A DNA stretch of 64,000 nucleotides from Microcebus murinus (GCF_040939455.1 NC_134108.1:53753501-53817500), one strand, 5' to 3'. Positions 34,586 to 47,639 are shown, numbered from the stretch's first letter. Notes: generated by a model not told the origin, from the letters alone. Made by a program: numbers and translations.

Positions 34586-35505
34586 CAGGTGATCCAGGGG
34601 TACGGACAAGATATGTTCCTGAGAACATCTTTGGGTCTGATTGGTATGTAACTCAGACCCCTGATGAACAGTTCATATCTGGTCATAATCATAATGACAA
34701 TACTATAATGGCTCATATGTGGTAATAATAATAGTATAATATTATAATAATACTCCTGTACTGTAATAAGTTACAGAGACTATTGTGCCCTTTCTTTTAA
34801 TCCAAACAAACAGAACATAAAAACAAACTCATACAAAAGTTTAAATAGAAGATAGAAATTTCAAAAGAGAATATTAAAGGTTAACACTCTAATGTTGCAT
34901 CAACACTAGGCTAATAGGAATGTTATGCTTATTTCGGTCTTCTAACCAAATAAATACCCATCTTTCCATTTCAATAACTAAGGCACTATGCCCCTTAGTA
35001 ATAATTAATGCCTTCATTGGAGCACTGCCTTTCACATGTCTCATTATTCTCACTTTATCCTTGTTCTGATAGTCGAGCAACTGAAGCCTAATGCTTTTCC
35101 GATGAATGCCAACGTCTGGCCTTTCTCAAAATGCTTAATTATTTCTACTTTCATTTCCATTGTCATCACCTTTCTCTTCTCTGCAGGCTCACCTGGACTT
35201 GCAGTGGACTTTCGGTTTGGAACCATGGTCATAAGGATAAACACAGACTCAAAAATGGAATGAAAACATTAAGACAAAAGGTGATACCATGCACAAGCGA
35301 CCATATAAACAATGAGACTAGCTGCTAACTTAAAGATGCTGCACCAAAGGACCACTTACGCCAGGCAGGTTGTGTATAGACGTGGAAGAAACTAGTTCCC
35401 TAATTATTAATTTAATAATTTAATCTCATGAGGAGCCCTGGGAGCCTATTCGTAAAGTACAGAACTCCATAAGCTGGTTGTCCATAACCTGGGGACGACT
35501 GCCTG
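34586..35505 (-). mobile_element. Tigger-type (pogo) DNA transposon, 920 bp, TA TSD
   Basis: Ends are CAGGTGATCCAGGGGTACGG and, at the right, GGGGACGACTGCCTG (reverse complement CAGGCAGTCGTCCCC), an imperfect inverted repeat. Each end abuts TA (34584-34585 and 35506-35507), the duplication of Tc1/mariner-pogo elements. Autonomous Tiggers are about 2.4 kb, so this is an internally deleted copy. Orientation follows the transposase remnant. Confidence 0.85.
34889..35244 (-). pseudogene. Tigger transposase N-terminal remnant
   Basis: Two minus-strand frames (35244 to 35050, then 35080 to 34889) together resemble the N-terminal DNA-binding part of pogo/Tigger transposases, a CENP-B-related double helix-turn-helix that binds the terminal repeats. 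The first frame shows a basic lead and KVEIIKHFEKGQTLAFIGKA with STIRT shortly after, the first HTH. The second continues NKDKVRIM and then MERWVFIWLEDRN, as in the CENP-B-type HTH. A frameshift separates them near 35055. The catalytic DDE domain is missing, so no active protein is possible. Confidence 0.75.
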
Positions 35506-35507
35506 TA

Positions 35508-36485
35508 CTTAGTGTCAGGAAAAGCTGTCTCCTGATGAATTAGTTGGTTGTTTACTTTTTGTTAAGAATTTTCTGATTCTTTTTATGGAGACAGCACAAC
35601 TAAAAATTTAGTTAATCTTCCGGTTCCTGGAGCTATATTTTTGTGTAGGAATCCCAGCAGCAATACTTATGGCTGTATATCCTAGGCGGAGTTACTTCAT
35701 TCTGTGGCCATTTCATCCTACCTAACATACGGTCATCAGTAGAACTTACTCAACAGGACTATGGTGACAAAATACCTGGTGCATGGTAAGGTCATATATA
35801 CACCATCATTTTATTCTCTTTCTTTCTCTCTCCCTCCATTATTTTTTCCCTTGCCTTCCTTCCCTTTCTTTTTCTATCTCTCTTTGTTTTACTTGAGCTA
35901 TAAGAACGTTCGGTGCTTAACCACAGCGACTATGCAGTACATAAAGTACTTAGAAAATGCCTGACCCACAGTAAGTGCTGTTGTTGCTATTTTTTGTTTA
36001 TTCCAAAAACTGGTATTTCCTGTGTGGACTTGGGTTTTATTGTTCACATTTTATGTGTGCTTTATTGTGGGTTCTTCAAGCATTTCATAAGAGTCCAAAG
36101 GAAAATAAATATAAAATAAACTATAGCAGAAAATAATCCTCCATGGGTGAGAGGTCAGAAATAACCCTATACTATAAAACTGGATGAAGCACTAAAAGAC
36201 GCAGAGGCCCTGTTCTTTTGAAGTTAATACATTGAGAAGAATATTTGATAAAACTAAACATAGTATGATGTTCCTAACAATTATGGAAGTTCTGTAATAT
36301 TTAAGGAAATAAATTTCAGTAGCATAGTGCAAAAAGTTTATAATGAATCTTTGACAGTAGCATGTGTCCACATGCTCAACTTTCTGTACATTATTTTGAA
36401 TAAAATAAAGGTTTGAAACTAATAAGCAAGTATGAAAAAAAATGTGACAGAACAATGGTGTCTTAAGGATATTGAATAAAACAGA
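35508..36485. other. Non-coding sequence with pyrimidine tract and MIR tail
   Basis: A C/T-only-like tract spans about 35812-35888. 35935-35995 ('aagtacttagaaaatgcctg') looks like the 3' part of a sense MIR. No gene recognised; the 150-codon minus frame at 36192-36644 has no domain I recognise. Confidence 0.5.
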
Positions 36486-36489
36486 GAAG

Positions 36490-36655
36490 ATGTAGATTCT
36501 AATTACAGCCCTGCCAATAGATAATTTGTTATGAATTCTCAGGCAAAATACTTTCTTTCTTTGTACCTTATTTTTGTGGCAAACAATGATAATAACACCT
36601 GTTCTGCTTACCCAAAGGGATCCTGTGAAACTCAAGTGAGACAATGAATATGAAA
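36490..36655 (+). repeat. MIR-like fragment
   Basis: 'agattctaattacagccctg', 'aatgataataacacctgttc', 'gtgaaactcaagtgagacaa' follow sense MIR order. Diverged. Confidence 0.45.
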
Positions 36656-39600
36656 ACCTTGGTAATACACTATATAAACATATGCAGTATACTAGTATAA
36701 CTTGTAGTATAATTAGAAGATCACATTTTCAAAATGTTATAAATTAGTTGCAGTATCTTAAAAGTCTACAACTTTAAAGCAAACAGATGGATAAGAATAG
36801 CTTTAGATGCCAAATTTACCATGCTGTGTTTTCTTATAGGTGTGCCTGAAAATACTATCTAAAAAGAAATTGCAAAAATAAAATACCAGGTGTCCAAATA
36901 GTAAATTTCAAAAAGGCTTATTATCAAACAAACAAAATAATAAAAATATCAATTAAAGAAAGCATAAATGGATTCATCAGAATCATTTATCTGTATGCTG
37001 CAACTGCACACAGTTCAGAGGTAGCATTTACTACAGGGTTAAAAATCTCGGGGCTTGCTGCTTGATATTGTCAATGCAATTAACCTTAACCATATTTGTC
37101 TTCTACATACTGATCCTTAAACAATTCCATAAATGTGTTCCTTCCTCTTTGCTAAAATGGCCTTTCCACTTTTAGTTGATGAGAATGTTCATAAATGCTT
37201 TGGTTTCTGCTATCAGATGGAAAGATCTCTTTTCTAATTGGCTGTTTTTTAAGTATCTCTTAATTGCAACTGGTTCTTGCATGTAATTTCCATTCCATCA
37301 GTTTTCCTTTTCTCAACTGCTTCCTATTTATGTTCTATAGACTTTATGAACTTATAATCATGTTTATGACAGTGAGCAGTTATGATCGTTTTATAGTATT
37401 TTGTAGAATTGGTGGCAATAGATTTTCTAGGTGATGAATTGATAGAATTATAAAAATCATTGGAATTTTAAAACATTATGGAATTATTAAGACAAATTAT
37501 TACTACAACAAGGAAAATGGTGATTAATTGTGAAGTACATTATATGTTGCTTAATTCTAAAGTCCAGGGGAAAGGAAAAGGGTATTTGTTTGCTATGTAT
37601 ATTTAAACATCATAAAGGAGAATATCAAAAAACAGATGCCATAATCTTACATAAATTATAAAATCAGAGATTTTATAAATAGTTTCAGTATTAGGAAAAT
37701 TGTGGCAGAAGGAGAAATAAAACTGAGGGAAGATAATAGGACACATTTCTGAAATATAAAGGGGGCTGAGAGGGCCAGGTAAAGGAAGCCTACTAGATTT
37801 TTGTGTGTTCTATCACAGAATAAGCAAATATTATAGCTCATGTACTGGAGAAGAGATTCTGGAAAAGTCTGGTGGCATAGGTGGAAACTTATTCTATTCT
37901 ACAGTTAAACAGAAATAAAGATATTACCAAGTTTATGAAATGTTTTTTCATCAGTAACATTTATGTACCCTCATGTCTCTGAGCCATGAATTCACTATGA
38001 GATAGAAGATAATATATATAACTAAAAATTATACAGTCAGTGTGCTGAAGATCTGTGCAAAAGATTTCTTTTTATCACATGACTACCCCTATAATTTCCT
38101 GAAATAAAAAAAATTAAAAATAAATAATTCAAAATCAGAATTTTCTTTTCTAGCAAAGTTCTCAGTTCCTGCATGTATGGCTGTGAGGATATAGACTACA
38201 TAGTAATATTTGAAAGTATGTTGTTTACTCTACCTTTTTTTAAACTAACCATGCCCTGAGACCCCTTCCTTGCCCAGAAAATAGAAATGCAGATGACAAT
38301 TATTTCATAAAATTTGAGTAAGCTTTTACTTACACATTTTTCTCAAATAGAAAAGCTTCCAAAAAATGGAGGGATGTGATTAATAAAAAAATAAAGAATT
38401 CAGGTTGACTTTGCAACCCACAGGAATGATGTAGATAAGGATGATGAAAAAAATGACAAAATAGCACTTAGTATGAGTGGGAATTGAGTGCTTCCCACTC
38501 TAATACCAGGTGGTGTGCAAAATGTGGTACTCTGCCATGCACATGTAAATATTGAATATGCCATGAGGCTTATGTTTTAAGTTAGGTGACTCTAAAACTA
38601 ATCTCCAAATTTGGTGAAAATCCATATAAACATATTTATTTGATACAATAATAGACAAATTGACAGAATGGATATTATTTTATTATATGGATATTATTTT
38701 CGGTTCTAATAAAAGCACCTAAAGTTCAGTTAAAAGGAAATATTGATAGAATAAACACTTATTGCTGCTTTATCATTTTCTTTCAGTGAGCCAGGACTTA
38801 GTTGTAACTCCACAAGTTATTATCTCTCTTAAGTCACAGGGGACTCATTTTTTAGCACTCCAATCTAACAGACTTCTAGTGGCCTCCCTAAGCATCTAGC
38901 TATAGACAAAGTGAATTAGGCAATAGGGAAAACCCAGTTCATTAGGATCCAATGTGCTATACACAGAATTAAATTAAAGAGTCTCATCTCATCAAACTCA
39001 AGAAATCGCCATAACACAGAAAATGATGAACAAATGCTATTGTTTCACAATAGAACATGGCTTAATCTTTTGGATTCACAGTATAACCTTTTGGTACACT
39101 ATACAACCTCCTTTTTTGATGTTTCTTTCGTTAATTCACAAGATCATCAGAGTTTTTCAAAGGTTACAGTCTAGAATTTCATATGGTGTCCTGAGACTGG
39201 GCTGCTCAATGTGTTTCAACTGTTTCTTACCACGTTTCATCCAAGTGCTTCTACAAGTACACCTCTGTGCTTAGACTGTAAAAGTTGTTTTACGGCAAGG
39301 TGGGAGGTGGCTAAGAAAACAGTGGAAGTGAATCAGGGCATAGATAGAGAAGTTAAATTAGAGCTTGTCCAGAGCTCCATGTATTCCTGAGGTAAATTTA
39401 TATTATTAAATTATGGAAAATGGGAAAGCGCTTTTTGTTTTCACTTTATAACCATTCACCAAGAAAATGATAATTAAAGCCATTGAAAATATTTAACATA
39501 TTTAAGAGGAAAAATCTCTAACTTCAGATGAGTTTGTTAAAATGAAAAGTTCTCAAACCATATAACAAGAGAATTTAAGAAAGTGGAACTATTTGTATCA

Positions 39601-39680
39601 GAAAAAAGATATAGAAAAAAGCAAAGACTCTTTTCATGGAGTAACTTTCTGAATGAGAAATTAGATCTGTTTTCTTAGAC
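36656..39680. other. Unique AT-rich sequence
   Basis: About 3 kb without a gene or clear repeat. Contains a small perfect inverted repeat at 38475-38500 (GAGTGGGAA / TTCCCACTC, 8-nt loop). Confidence 0.6.
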
Positions 39681-39872
39681 CAGGCGTCCTCAAACTATGG
39701 CCTGAGGGCCACATGTGAGCCCTTTAGCACATTTATCCGGCCCTCCGGGTGTTTTTGCCACCACTGCCTGTCCTGCTTAGCAGCCAACTCATCCCAGGCC
39801 CACAGTGCGCACTGTCCAATGGTCTGAGGGACAGTGAACTGGCCCTCTGTTTAAAAAGTTTGAGGACCCCTG
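39681..39872. mobile_element. MER1-type hAT-Charlie MITE
   Basis: Starts CAGGCGTCCTCAAACTATGG and ends AAGTTTGAGGACCCCTG, a good terminal inverted repeat. Flanking octamers TCTTAGAC and GTTTGGAC are only partly alike (5 of 8). A related copy in reverse lies at 59517-59739. Confidence 0.85.
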
Positions 39873-41449
39873 GTTTGGACACTACAAGCAAAACTAGAAC
39901 GATTTGCAGACAATTCTAGCATAACCTCCCAAACATTTGGCTATCAGATTAATTATTTTAGCAAAGAATCTATTCAAATGGGATGTTTTGCAAAAAAATG
40001 CTTTTAGAAATGCTGTTTTTAAAACATATCTGTGGTTTGCTCACTTAATCACCGAAATAGTCTTTTATTTTAACCTCTTGGTTTATAAGCATTACAAAAT
40101 CCTGTCTTGGCATTTCTGTTTTGGCTGTGTTAGCTGAACCACATTGACCCTTTGCTGATTTCAGTAGAATGCACATTAATAAAAACCACATGCCTTGCTA
40201 TATGCAGTGATACTTTCAGAACGCATTGAGGTATGTCAACACGTTTTCCCTTACGCCCAAAGTCTCTAAATTGCATGTTTTGGTTTGTTTGTTGTGGTTT
40301 TTATTAATCTGGGGTCTTTTTTAAATTGTTCTGCATTTTCACATTATGACTTGTTCAATATCTCCTATAAGGAAGCATGTAAGCCAAGCATGAAACTTGT
40401 TAGAACATAAACAAACAAGTGTTAACCAAGGAACTCATCTATCAGTAAAACAAACACATAAAGTTGAGAGTGCTACATAACTCATGTAGTTAACATGTGC
40501 ATACATATATTTTGCAGACTATGCAGTCTATACTTGCTAATTCTGATATAAATTTCCAGTTTAGAATGTAGGATTGATGAAAGCCTTGAACCAAACATAT
40601 TGTCGATGATCCTGATTTATCTTCTTTTTATTTTGTTCTGATTATTTTTTCTATGTGTCACATGCTACTTTTTCTTTGATAGGACTAAGGTTACTTAAAC
40701 CTGGCCCTCATTATTATTTAGGAAAATATTTAGTCTTGGCTCATAAATTTGAATGAAGTCTACTCTAAATACTTTTTAAAATCAATTGCATTTGACATAA
40801 GTAGCTTTTTATATTCTGCTAAATGCTAAAAGCTGCTGTTTACCTATTACCGGGAAATCGCTTCTCCTTATATTTTGGTGGGCTATGGCTTTCTTTTCTT
40901 TTCTCCTCTGAATTCTTTGTGTTTTCTTGCTAGTTGCCTGAGTGTTCTGACCATGTTGTACCAATGGAAGGTATATTTTGTATTATTTTTTGAAGGGAAG
41001 AAAAGACATTTTGAAATTGGATTAATGCTGAAAATAATATTAGCATGTAGTAAAATGGATACTACAATACTTTTTTGTAAGATTACATCCTATTCACAGT
41101 AGCTCAGATCTTTTTACTCCTTAAGCTATTTCATATTTAATATTTACATGGGTTGCAAATGGAATTAGAGCAGCAATTATAATAGCTGGGAATCTTTTAA
41201 AATTACTTCCTGGTATTCAGATTTGTTTCAGTAGGGCACATTGTAAAATATCTGAATTTCTGATTAGGGAGACACTGCAAAGCAAGTAATGTAGTTCATA
41301 TAATTTAGAAAAAAAAATGAATGGAAATGATGGAGCATTAAATGATTAGAAATTAAAGAAAATTAAATTGTATAAATAGATTCTTAGTATAGCTTGCTAG
41401 CCAGGAGAAACATGACTACCAAGGAGATGTGGTGAAATGCTCTGTATTT
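39873..41449. other. Unique AT-rich sequence
   Basis: No gene or repeat recognised. Confidence 0.6.
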
Positions 41450-42780
41450 TTAAATTCAGTTACATTTATTGAACATCTAGTATACGCCAGGGACTATACT
41501 TAGTTACCATGTATAGGATACAAAATAGATAAGATATAATCCCTGTTCTTAAGGATTATACAAAATGAAAAGATGGATAAGCAGAATAATAATTTGATAA
41601 TTACAATAATAAAAATACAAATAAAAAATTAGTTCTGGATCGAGAAGAAAAGGAGACTTTGAGGATGACATAAGAACTGTGTACTCAAAGATGATTCAGA
41701 GTTTTCCAAGTGTATAAAGCTAAAGAAAAACCATCCAGGGGGAGACACTAGCATGCATAAAGAGTTAGAGGTATCAATAAATAAGGTCTGCAACTTGGTA
41801 TGGCTTGGCAGTTTGCTATGGCTTGACTTTAGGTTTCTTAATGATAAGAGGTGAGGATAAAAAAAAGAGATTTCGGGGGAAATGCAAATCAAAACTGTAA
41901 TGAGATATCACTTATCTTCAGTAAGAATGGCCTTTATCAAAAAGTCACAAAACAATAAATGTTGGCATAGATAAAATACACTGCTTGTGGGACAGCAAAC
42001 TAGTACAACTTCTGTGGAAAGCAATATGGAGACACCTTAAAGTGATACAAGTAGATCCACCATTTGATCCAGCAATCCCACTACTGGGCATCTACCCAAA
42101 AGAACAATAAAAAAGACACCTGCACTGGAACGTTTATAGCAGCACAATTCACAATTGCAAAGTTGTGGAAACAACCCAAGTCCCCATAAATACATGAGTG
42201 GATTAATAAAATGTGATATATATATACCATGGAGTACTATTGAACTCTAAGAAACAATGGTGATATAGCACCTCTTGTATTTTCCTGGATAGAGCTGGAC
42301 CCCATTTTAATAGGTGAAGTATCCCCAGAATGGAAAAACAAGCACCACATATGCTCACCAGCAAATTGATATTAACTGATCAACACCTAAGTGGACATAT
42401 AGGAAAAACATTTATTGGGTGCTGGGCAGGTGGGAGGGGGAGGAGGAGATGAGTATATACATACACAATGAGGGTGAGGTGCACTGTCTGGGGGATGGTC
42501 ACGCTTAAGGCTCTGACTCAAGGGGGTAGAGGGGGCAAGGGCAATATACATGACCTTAACATTTGTACCCCCATAATATGCTGGAATAAAAAAGAAAAGA
42601 AAAAAACAAGGAGATTAAAAACAAATCGTATCAGGCCACAAGTCACAAAGGGCTGTTAGACAGAAAGCATAGTCATTTAGCTTTGATTTGGTGAGAGATA
42701 GGAATCTATTGAAGGTTTCACAGTGGCAAATTTTGGAAACTTTAAGAGGTAAGAAAAAAGTAGACCTGAAAACCTGGAAG
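41450..42780. repeat. L2-like ancient repeat, split by an L1
   Basis: The left part (41450-41870) has 'tacatttattgaacatctag', 'tatacgccagggactatact', 'atccctgttcttaaggatta', 'gagacactagcatgcataaa'. The right part (42610-42780) resumes with 'caggccacaagtcacaaagg', 'gagataggaatctattgaag'. Together they follow one ancient repeat interrupted by the L1 at 41876-42608. Confidence 0.5.
41876..42608 (+). mobile_element. 5'-truncated lemur-type L1, 0.73 kb
   Basis: Begins within ORF2 at 'gaaatgcaaatcaaaactgt' and runs through 'ccactactgggcatctaccc', 'ccatggagtactattgaact', a G-rich 3' UTR and 'acccccataatatgctggaa' to an A-rich tail. Same 3' UTR type as 20833-22416 but more diverged, with stops and indels in the ORF2 part. 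Flanks share only a short 'gagatt' motif after A-rich sequence. Confidence 0.9.
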
Positions 42781-43023
42781 AGCTATATCAAATAGGATGA
42801 TGAAACATATTTTGGTGAAAATATATTCTCACCTTCTCTACCACTGGAAAGCTGAGTTTTGCATCAAAATTGCAGACATAACATAATGGAACTAAACTTT
42901 AATTAGCCAGCATCTCATCTCTTTGTGTTATAATGATTATCGGATCATCCTTATAATCTGCATTGACTATAGTTTTCTATAACTTGAAAATGAATATAAG
43001 GTAGAGGCTCTAGGGGAAAATGC
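42781..43023. other. Unique sequence
   Basis: No gene or repeat recognised. Confidence 0.6.
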
Positions 43024-44640
43024 TTTTATATTTATTTCAAAATATTATGGGGTACAAATGTTTTTGATTACATAGATCACTTTTGTAATGATTGAGTCAG
43101 GGCTATAAGTGTGCCCATCACTCAGAGAGTGGTCACTGTACCCATTAGATAGGTTTTCACCCATCCCTTCCTTCCTCCTACCCCCTTCTTGATTTCCACT
43201 AAGTTCTACTTCCCTCTGTGCACATGTGATTAGTTCCAATTTAATAGCAAGTACATGCGGTATTTTTTTTCTCATTCTTTAGATAGTTCACTTAGGAAAA
43301 TGGTCTCCAGTTACATCCAAATTGTTGCAAAAGGCATTAAGTCATTCCTTTTGTCGCTGAATAGTATTCCATGGTATATATATACCACATTTTGTTAATC
43401 TACTCATGAATTGATGAACAATTGGGTTGATTCTACACCTTTGCAATTGTGAATTGCACTACAATAAACATTTGAGTTTAAGTATCTTCTTAACAAAATT
43501 ACTTCTTTTCCTTTGGGTAAATACCCAATAGTGAGATTGCTGGATAGAATGGTAGGTCTACTTTTAGTTATTTGAGGAATGTCCACACTATTTTCCATAG
43601 AGGTTGTACTAATTTGCTGTCCCACCAGCAGTATATAGGTGGTCCTTTCTCTCTGTATCTATTGTTTTGGGGCTTTTTAATAAAAGCCATTCTAACTGGG
43701 GTAAGGTGATATCTCATTGTGGTTTTAATTTGCACTTCCCTGATAATTAGTGACAGCTGGGCATTTTTAAATATGTTTTTTAGCCATTTGTCTATCTTCT
43801 TTTGAAAAGCTTATGTTCATGTTTTTTGCCCACTTATTTATGGAGTTGTTTGTTTTTTCCTTGACTTGGTTGAGTCCTTTGTAGATTCTGGTTATTAGCC
43901 CTCTATAAGGTATATAGCTTGTAAATATTTTGTCCCATTCTGTAGGTCATCTATTTACTCTGTTGATTATTTCCTTAGCTGTGCAGAAGCTTTTTAATTT
44001 AATCAAGTCCCATTTATTTATTTATTTATTTATTTTGTTGTTGCTGTGATTGCCATTGGAGTCTTAGTCACGAATTATTTGCCTAGGCCAAGATCTAGAA
44101 GAGTTTTTCCCACATTTTCTTCTAGAATTCTTATTGTTTCATGCATTACATTTAAGTCCTTTATCCATCTTGAATTAATTTTTGTGAGTAGTGAAAGATA
44201 TAAATCTTATTTCATTCTTCTGCATGTGGCTATTCAATTTTCCCAGCACCATTTACTGAATAGGGCTTCTTTTCCCCAGTGTATATTTCATCTGCCTTGT
44301 CAAAGATCAGTTGGCTGTATGCAAATGGTTTTATGTCTGGGTTCTCTGTTCTGTTCCAGTGGTCTATGTCTCTATTTTTGTGCCAATACAATGCTGTTTT
44401 GGTTACTATAGCCTTGTATTATAAGTTTGAAGTCTGCTAATGTGATGCCTCCAGATTTGTTCTTATTGCTTAAGATTGCTTTGGCTATTCTGTCTCTTTT
44501 CTGGTTTCAAACGAAGCATGGGATTATTTTTTCTAGATCTGTGAAATATAACATTGGTAATTTGATGCATTGAATGGCATTGAATATGTAAATCACTTTG
44601 GGTAGTATGGACATTTTAACAATGTGATTCATGCTAACCC
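43024..44640 (-). mobile_element. L1 fragment, reverse, 1.6 kb (older primate type)
   Basis: Reads as the reverse complement of L1 from its 3' UTR ('aaaatattatggggtacaaa') through ORF2: 'gaatagtattccatggtata', 'ttgggtaaatacccaatagt', 'tgcacttccctgataattag', 'tgtcccattctgtaggtcat', 'tcccagcaccatttactgaa'. It is truncated at the ORF2 end near 44640. An ATTT repeat lies at about 44010-44036. ORF2 is broken by stops and frameshifts. The 121-codon plus-strand frame at 44046-44411 is an antisense shadow. The 3' UTR differs from the younger lemur L1 copies. Confidence 0.88.
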
Positions 44641-46065
44641 CACTGTACTCTGCTTAAAAAAAACCTTTCAACAGAACAGTAGCACACATTGCCAGAAGAA
44701 AATCCCTTTAAAGGTATAACAAAGGACAAACATGCTACTAGTGTTCTCTAAGAGCTGGTAAAACAAGAACTCTTGAGGCTATCCATCTTTCTATGATCAG
44801 ACCAAGTGTCTCATTCTAATCAAAGATTGTTCCCAACAAACATGCTTTATATTGGCCATGGGAATGAAAGCCTAGATAGACCTGCAAGAAAATGACAATT
44901 TTATTTCTTCATTTCTCCTTTATTGAACACCAAAAAGATATTGTAAATAGTCATTACAATATAGGCTGTCTCAGCACCTCTACTACAAAAACAAAGTATT
45001 TTTCAATACTGTCCTCTTCAGAATAAATAGAAATAGCACCTTATTTTGTTTGCTAAGGTTTTACCCGTAGCTTGTCAGTTTTGTATCAAAAGAAAAATAC
45101 TCCTTTTATTGCATGAAATAATCAAGAGAGCTAAACAGACACTATACTACATTTTGTACTGTGTAAAGTAATCCAGAGAGAATTATGCAGTAAGTCAAAT
45201 GCTTTACTATTGTGTTGTACACAATGACCTATGAATTTTTCTTTTCTTTCTCTTTTTTCAGCAATATAGCTGAACTCAAATGCATTCTTTTCTAATGTAG
45301 TTTCAAAATCACACACTTAGGTTTTATTTACACAATAGCAATATCTAAGTAAATGGCAAATTTTCAGTTGTAGGCAAAAAATGAGGTTAAAAGGCAGTTA
45401 AACTTTAATTTTTTCTTTTAGAAAATAAGAATAAAAATCATGGAATAATGTGAAATTAATAAAGTCAATTTGATGTTTTATTTTTTAGCTACTCCCTGGA
45501 AAATGTTTCCCACGTACGTACAGAAATGAAAATAAACTATGTTTACTTATCACAGGCTAAGTAATAAAAACATTTTTTTTCTGTATTGCTATTTGCAATA
45601 CTGAAAATCTATAGCTAAAGTAAAGGGGGAAATTATTTTTGTAGCTCAGGATTCTTAGCTTTACTCTAGAGAACTAATTAATATAATAGATACTTCCTCA
45701 CTAATCTCATGAAGCAATACATGTTAAATCTCTTAATACAGAGCAATTTTAGAGCCTTGAGGACATTTGTGTCTATGTGTGTGTATGTATGTATATATAT
45801 TTCTCATCATTCTGATCTCTCTAAGCTACTATTAATTTTCATCTATTCAACATGTTTTTACCAAATGTTTACTACATGTTACTCACACCTAGATTCTGGG
45901 TGCTAAAGTTAACTTGGTGCTACCCACATTTAACTACTGAAGAATGTTTGTATTATGGAACAGTAACATCAAAATTAGCATGTGGAACAGTTTCAGTCTC
46001 ACATTGTCTAGTCCCCAAGTATTCTAATATATTTTTATGTATATTTCCTTTAGATCTTTTTTCCT
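44641..46065. other. Unique AT-rich sequence
   Basis: No gene recognised. A short TG/TA-rich microsatellite-like run lies near 45770-45800. Confidence 0.6.
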
Positions 46066-46266
46066 TTATTAACTTTATTTTATTTTATCATATTATGGGG
46101 GTACAAATATTGTTAGGGTTATATATATTGCCCCTGCCATTCCTCCCTCCACCCCCTGCCTTTCCAAAGCATCAAGGGTGTCCTACCCCAAGGTGGTGCG
46201 CATCGCACCTATTTTGTAAGTATAAATTCTTCCCCTCCTTCCCCTCCCATCTGCCCACCACCCGAT
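46066..46266 (-). mobile_element. L1 3' UTR fragment, reverse (lemur-type)
   Basis: Opens with a T-rich tail complement, then 'tcatattatgggggtacaaa', followed by a C-rich stretch with 'aagggtgtcctaccccaagg' and 'ttcttcccctccttcccctc'. This is the 3' end of an L1 related to, but a different subfamily from, the other lemur-type copies. Only the last 200 bp are present. Confidence 0.65.
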
Positions 46267-46631
46267 AAAAGTTTGTTTTTTCTTTTTTTTGACCTTTGAG
46301 TTACATCGTATATCTTTGCATAAATAGTAATTTCACAGAAAACAAGTTACTACCATTATTCAACAAATTTTAACCACATTAAAGTGGCTCTATGGTATTA
46401 TATTCTTTCAATCTACAAAGTATTAGGTGCTATGGAGTAAAGGTCAACTCACAGACTCTGCTCTTAACACTATGCATTATTGTAATGCAGTCCAATGAGA
46501 CAGGGAAAATGTGGACTACTGTGCTATTTTGTTTTTTTCATTTATAAGCAACAGATTTCAGAAACATAGGGAAAATTCTTCCCTTATTGATAGAATATAG
46601 TTGACAAGAAGGTTCTATAGAAGTAGGCCTT
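46267..46631. other. Unique sequence
   Basis: No gene or repeat recognised. Confidence 0.6.
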
Positions 46632-46647
46632 AAAAAATGGATAAGTG

Positions 46648-46961
46648 GGCCGGGCGCTGTGGCTCACGCCTGTAATCCTAGCTCTTGGGAGGCCGAGGCG
46701 GGCGGATCGCTCAAGGTCAGGAGTTCAAAACCAGCCTGAGCGAGACCCCGTCTCTACTATAAATAGAAAGAAATTAATTGGCCAACTGATATATATATAA
46801 AAAAAAAAATTAGCCGGGCATGGTGGCGCATGCCTGTAGTCCCAGCTACCCGGGAGGCTGAGGCAGCAGGATCACTCGAGCCCAGGAGTTTGAGGTTGCT
46901 GTGAGCTAGGCTGACGCCACGGCACTCACTCTAGCCTGGGCAACAAAGCGAGACTCTGTCT

Positions 46962-46992
<31 letters not shown>
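46648..46992 (+). mobile_element. Young full-length strepsirrhine Alu
   Basis: Starts GGCCGGGCGCTGTGGCTCAC with many CpGs retained, has the 'agaaattaattggccaactg' linker and ends in an uninterrupted run of 36 A (46963-46998). Identical 16-bp duplications AAAAAATGGATAAGTG lie at 46632-46647 and 46993-47008. Intact CpGs, a pure tail and perfect duplications mark it as the youngest insertion in the window. Confidence 0.97.
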
Positions 46993-47001
<9 letters not shown>

Positions 47002-47008
47002 ATAAGTG

Positions 47009-47639
47009 ATAACCTGATGGAGCTACTGGAGAAAGCCATTCTAGACCAAATGAATGAAGTTAATGTAAAAGACACAGAGACAAGACAAGAAAGACTGTGC
47101 CAGGAAATATAGCCACAATGACACTAGAAGTTGTGCCTAAATGGAGAAAGCCATGAGAGATATTTAGAACTCCAATGAATATAATTTAAAATATGTAATA
47201 GTTGTGTGGTGCTATCAGGCAGAAAATATATGAAAAATAAAATGCAAGATTCCTTTAAATCCAAAGATGTTTAGACCTTAGTGGGAATAAATTTATATAC
47301 ATTTAGAGCCAAAGAAATACAATATCTAATCAAGTGAACAGAAATAGGCTGGGTAAAGTTTGTAGCCTTTAGTTATTAGGAAGAATTAGATAATGTGTAG
47401 ATTTGAATATAAAGTGGTTATGTGACCACCTTCATTTTTAGTAGTCCACCTCGAATTATAGAATCACTGATATTGATATGGCAACTATATATAAGGCTCA
47501 GTATAATCCATCAACACTGAATACAAAAATTTGATCACGTATCAGCTGATACTTTCAGTCATTTAGTAGACCATAGGAACTGAGAAGGAAAACAGAAAAT
47601 TTGCCTGAAGGGTACATTTATTATCTATTATTATCTATT
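47009..47639. other. Unique AT-rich sequence
   Basis: No gene recognised. Short TTATCTATTA repeats near 47620-47640. Confidence 0.6.

Noticed and set aside
36192..36644. 150-codon minus-strand open frame
   Set aside because: Composition is that of AT-rich DNA read on the minus strand (I, F, L, Y rich), it overlaps a MIR-like fragment, and no motif is recognisable.
44046..44411. 121-codon plus-strand open frame, and a similar 146-codon minus-strand frame at 20969-21409
   Set aside because: The two proteins resemble each other (both contain [12 protein letters not shown]), but only because both lie antisense to the same part of L1 ORF2. They are not genes.
45852..46268. 138-codon plus-strand open frame with hydrophobic stretches
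   Set aside because: Its second half is the complement of an L1 3' UTR; the proline-rich end comes from the C-rich tail sequence.
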